This document shows, piece by piece, positions 61,674 through 64,000 of a DNA stretch of 64,000 bases. The position numbers and the translations under genes were made by a program. The notes beneath the pieces are model-generated. The model had not been told where the DNA came from and searched no databases. It worked only from the letters and a program-made list of their open reading frames with translations. This DNA comes from Paractinoplanes toevensis (GTDB lineage Bacteria; Actinomycetota; Actinomycetes; Mycobacteriales; Micromonosporaceae). Location: assembly GCF_018332695.1 (NCBI RefSeq), contig NZ_BOQN01000066.1, positions 62,001 through 126,000 on the forward strand. The letters are read 5' to 3'. Numbering within the stretch: position 1 is the stretch's first letter; each line of letters begins with the position of its first letter.

Positions 61674-62249
61674 CCACGTCCAGGTCGAAGTCGAACTGTT
61701 CGGGGTCCAGGCCGATCCGGGCCGCGCTGAGCCGGCGGATCGACGGCAGGGTGCTGGGCGGGGCCTCGGCGAGCATCCGGTTCAGCTCGGTGATCTGCGG
61801 GTGTTCGCCGTACCGGCCGGCCAGGACGGTGTTGCGGGCCGACGCGTACATCAGCTCGGCCAGCATGCCCAGCGCCCGGCCGGCCTGGGCATCGGTGAAG
61901 CCGGCCTCGACCAGGGCGCGCAGCAGGTGCTCGTTCGGCGCGAGGGCGGCCGGGGCGCTGCCCAGCGGCAGCCGCACGTAGTCGAAATGCGCCCCGACCG
62001 CGATCAATCGAGGCCCGGGTCTGGTGGGCGATCGCCCGCACCATGTCCTGCCAGGGGCCGTCGGCCGGCGGCCGGACGCTCCCCCAGCAGGGAGCTGAGC
62101 GTCTCCTGGGCGACGAGTTCGAGCAGGCCGTCCCGGTCGGTGACGTGGTAGTTCAGCGCCTTGCGGTCGACGCCCAGCCGCTCGGCGACCGCCTGCATGG
62201 TCAGCGTCGCCGGGTCCATGTCGCGGGCGGCGGGCCACGATGCGCGCAC
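61633..62249 (-). pseudogene. Decayed TetR-family regulator
   Basis: Pieces of one TetR protein lie in three frames. The helix-turn-helix (LTMQAVAERLGVDRKALNYH) is in one frame, the following DGPWQDMVRAIAHQTRA in a second, and the C-terminal domain (FDYVRLPLGSAPAALAPNE to GLSQLLAAGR) in a third. Frame changes fall near 62075 and 62000, and a further one seems to remove the N-terminus near 62240. With several independent lesions the gene is not functional unless the region is badly sequenced. It overlaps the start of the equally damaged SDR. Confidence 0.78.
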
Positions 62250-62261
62250 GGTCGATCCGCG

Positions 62262-62659
62262 GTGGGCAAGGTTCTCGTGGTCACCGGCGCCGGCAGTGGC
62301 ATCGGCCGGGCCGTCGCCCTGGAAGCGGCCCGGCGCGGTCGAAGGTCGCCGCCGTCGATCTCAACCCGGAGACTCTCGAGCAGGCCACCGCGGGCCACCC
62401 GGACATCTCGGCGCACCCGCTCGACGTCACCGACCGGGTCTTCGCGGTCAACTGGTCGGGCAGGCTCCACCTGACCAAGGCGTTCCTGCCGGTGCTGCTG
62501 GAGCGGGCCGCCCGGGACATCCTCGACGGGGTGGAGGCGAACGCCTACCGGGTCCTGATCGGCAAGGACGCGCGGATGATGGACAAGCTGTACCGGCTGA
62601 GTCCGCGCCGGGCGGCCGGGCTGATCGCCGGGAAGATGCAGGACCTGCTGAACAGATAG
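62262..62659 (+). pseudogene. Decayed short-chain dehydrogenase remnant
   Basis: The N-terminus (VTGAGSGIGRAVALEAARRG) reads from GTG 62262, then the frame shifts near 62340 to continue as KVAAVDLNPETLEQ. After HPLDVTDR the sequence jumps to FAVNWSGRLHLTKAFLPVLL and then to the family C-terminus (DARMMDKLYRLSPRRAAGLI). The NNAG motif and the Ser-Tyr-Lys catalytic region are both missing. One frameshift plus two internal deletions make this a clear remnant. It was probably once controlled by the neighbouring TetR. Confidence 0.82.
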
Positions 62660-62662
62660 GGA

Positions 62663-62699
62663 GCGGCCCCCGCCCCGCGAAGAGCGGGACGAGGGCCGC
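62663..62699 (-). terminator. Hairpin terminator downstream of the nucleotidase-type gene
   Basis: GCGGCCC (62663-62669) pairs with GGGCCGC (62693-62699), with an inner CCCGC/GCGGG stem. It lies 10 bp beyond the stop of the minus-strand gene at 62709 and just after the SDR remnant, so it can serve both directions. Confidence 0.55.
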
Positions 62700-62708
62700 C
62701 GTACACAA

Positions 62709-64000
62709 TTATTTGGTGATCTTCTGGGTGTAGGTCGTCGGGGTGGACTCGTTGCCCGCCTTGTCCTCCGCCCAGTAGGTGACCTCGAGGGTGCCCTTCT
62801 CGACACCGACCACGATGGTCAGCCAGCTGCCCCACAGGTCGAGGAGGTTGCCGACCTCCTGCGCCTTGTCCTGGGCCTGCGCCTTGGAGGTCGCCCTGGT
62901 CCAGCGGCCGCCGGCGTAGTAGTACCACTTGCCGGACCGCTCCTGGATCAGCTGCAGCTTCACCTTCTCGCCGCCGAGGCCCTCGTCGGACACCTTGCCG
63001 GTGAGAACCCACCAGGACGAGGCGTACTCCGGGTGCCACGGGACGTCGAGCGAGACGGTCGGCGCCACCGTGTCGGCCTTGACCGTCACCGTGCCGGCGG
63101 TGACCGGCGTGCCGGCCCCGTTGGCGTTGGACGGCGTCACCTCGACCGGGTAGGAGCCGGCCGTGCGGTAGGTGTGGGTGAAGCGGCCGTTCGCCACGGT
63201 GGCGGTGGAGCCGTCACCCCAGTCGACGACGGCCTTGCTGATGCCGCTGACCGTCAGGGTGACCGACTGCGTCACCCAGATCGACGTCTTGTCCAGGGTG
63301 AATTTGCCGGGCTGGGCCGTGACGGTCACGGTGCCGGATCCGGTCGCCGGGCCGCTGTTGCCGGCCTGGTCGGTCAGCGTCACGGTCGGCGTGAAGGTGC
63401 CGGCCGCCGGGTACACATGGGTCGCCGACGAGTCGGTGGTGCCGTCGCCCCAGTTGACGACCTTCTTGATGTCGGCCGCCGGAGTGACGTCGTCGGTGGC
63501 GGTCACGGAGACCGTCACCGTCTGGCCGGCCCACACGGCGGTGGGCGCGACCGCGAAGGTGCCGGTCGGCGCGGTGCTGTCGGCCTTGCCCGGGGTCGAG
63601 CGGAACACGGAGTCCGCGGTGACCGGCGAGTTGGCGGCCAGGTAGTTGACCAGCATGGTCAGGTCGTTGTCGCCGGTGGTTACCCGGTCGGTGCCCTTGC
63701 CGAGGGTGAGGAAGTTGTCGCCACCCGCGGCGAGGAACGAGTTCGACGTGACCCGGTAGGTGCCGGTCGGGTTGAGCACGACCCCGTTGAGCTTCAACGA
63801 GGACGCGATGATCCGGGAGCCGCGCGGCTGCGACACGTCGTAGGAGTAGGTGAGCCCCTTCGACGAGCCCAGGTGCAGCACCGGGCGGGAGGCCCCGTCC
63901 GGCTGCCACTGCTCCTCGAGCACCTGCTTGATCTGGGCGCCGGTGAGGGTCTGGGTCACCACGTCGTTCGAGAACGGCTGCACCGCGAACGCCGCGGAGT
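62709..64000 (-). CDS. Secreted 5'-nucleotidase-type protein, C-terminal part, with PKD-like repeats
   Basis: The gene enters from the right edge; 430 residues are visible and the N-terminus lies outside the window. The first 110 residues are a 5'-nucleotidase C-terminal domain (FAVQPFSNDVVTQTLTGAQI, VTSNSFLAAGGDNF), which closes over the metallophosphatase site encoded upstream. Two PKD-like repeats follow (VVNWGDGTTDSSATHVYPAAG; VVDWGDGSTATVANGRFTHTY), then a last domain with WYYYAGGRW near the C-terminus. It is presumably an extracellular phosphate-scavenging enzyme with adhesive repeats. Confidence 0.88.
   Translation of the reverse strand, partial: SAAFAVQPFSNDVVTQTLTGAQIKQVLEEQWQPDGASRPVLHLGSSKGLTYSYDVSQPRGSRIIASSLKLNGVVLNPTGTYRVTSNSFLAAGGDNFLTLGKGTDRVTTGDNDLTMLVNYLAANSPVTADSVFRSTPGKADSTAPTGTFAVAPTAVWAGQTVTVSVTATDDVTPAADIKKVVNWGDGTTDSSATHVYPAAGTFTPTVTLTDQAGNSGPATGSGTVTVTAQPGKFTLDKTSIWVTQSVTLTVSGISKAVVDWGDGSTATVANGRFTHTYRTAGSYPVEVTPSNANGAGTPVTAGTVTVKADTVAPTVSLDVPWHPEYASSWWVLTGKVSDEGLGGEKVKLQLIQERSGKWYYYAGGRWTRATSKAQAQDKAQEVGNLLDLWGSWLTIVVGVEKGTLEVTYWAEDKAGNESTPTTYTQKITK

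Overview
The window comes from a high-GC actinobacterium. GC-rich third codon positions, frequent GTG and occasional TTG starts, ECF41 and ECF42 sigma factors, TIGR03083/DinB-type proteins and many TetR regulators fit the Micromonosporaceae, and an Actinoplanes-like organism is my best guess. That assignment is inference from gene content and base composition, not from a marker gene. The window is chromosomal in character: no rRNA, tRNA, insertion sequence, prophage, CRISPR array or replication origin was recognised.

Layout. 0-6.5 kb: a low-GC membrane protein, two methyltransferases, a DinB-type protein, a DHFR/RibD-like reductase, an ECF41 sigma factor with its typical FAD oxidoreductase partner, and a lipoprotein. 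6.6-12.4 kb: a secreted beta-propeller/LamG protein, a membrane Ser/Thr kinase, and a polysaccharide deacetylase fused to a family 2 glycosyltransferase behind a small membrane protein. 12.5-14.2 kb: a compact three-gene GTPase operon whose two small partners share an ungapped homologous module; one partner also carries zinc-ribbon cysteines and a C-terminal glycine zipper. This is the best candidate for an undescribed system. 14.3-27.9 kb: regulator/enzyme pairs (TetR-hydrolase, ArsR-SnoaL, SDR-TetR, MFS-TetR), a GntP permease, a frameshifted FUSC protein, a large orphan protein, an amidohydrolase, a 51-residue membrane peptide and a PfkB kinase. 28-36 kb: HtpG, a membrane protein, two further ECF sigma factors with C-terminal extensions (one coupled to a YCII/DGPF protein), a serine hydrolase, SnoaL/TetR and GrpB.

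36-42 kb and 54-58.6 kb form a split L-arabinose system. The first locus imports arabinosides (binding protein plus two permeases), cleaves them with a GH51 arabinofuranosidase, and has a divergent LacI regulator. The second locus (araB-araD-araA) converts L-arabinose to D-xylulose 5-phosphate. The two loci carry different operator-like palindromes. Between araB and araD sit three tandem 68-bp units; each encodes a 23-codon ORF, and every stop overlaps the next start as ATGA, making an unbroken chain from araB to araD.

42-54 kb: LemA, a four-gene overlapping operon of three membrane proteins and a cupredoxin-like lipoprotein, a discoidin-domain protein, an FGE-fold protein without the FGE cysteines, an M48 protease, a trypsin-like protease, a DUF2278 protein, and an MMPL transporter with a divergent TetR and two operators. 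58.5-64 kb: an FAD monooxygenase-like protein, a short HelD-like helicase, a decayed TetR/SDR pair, and the 3' part of a secreted 5'-nucleotidase-type protein with PKD-like repeats that runs off the window.
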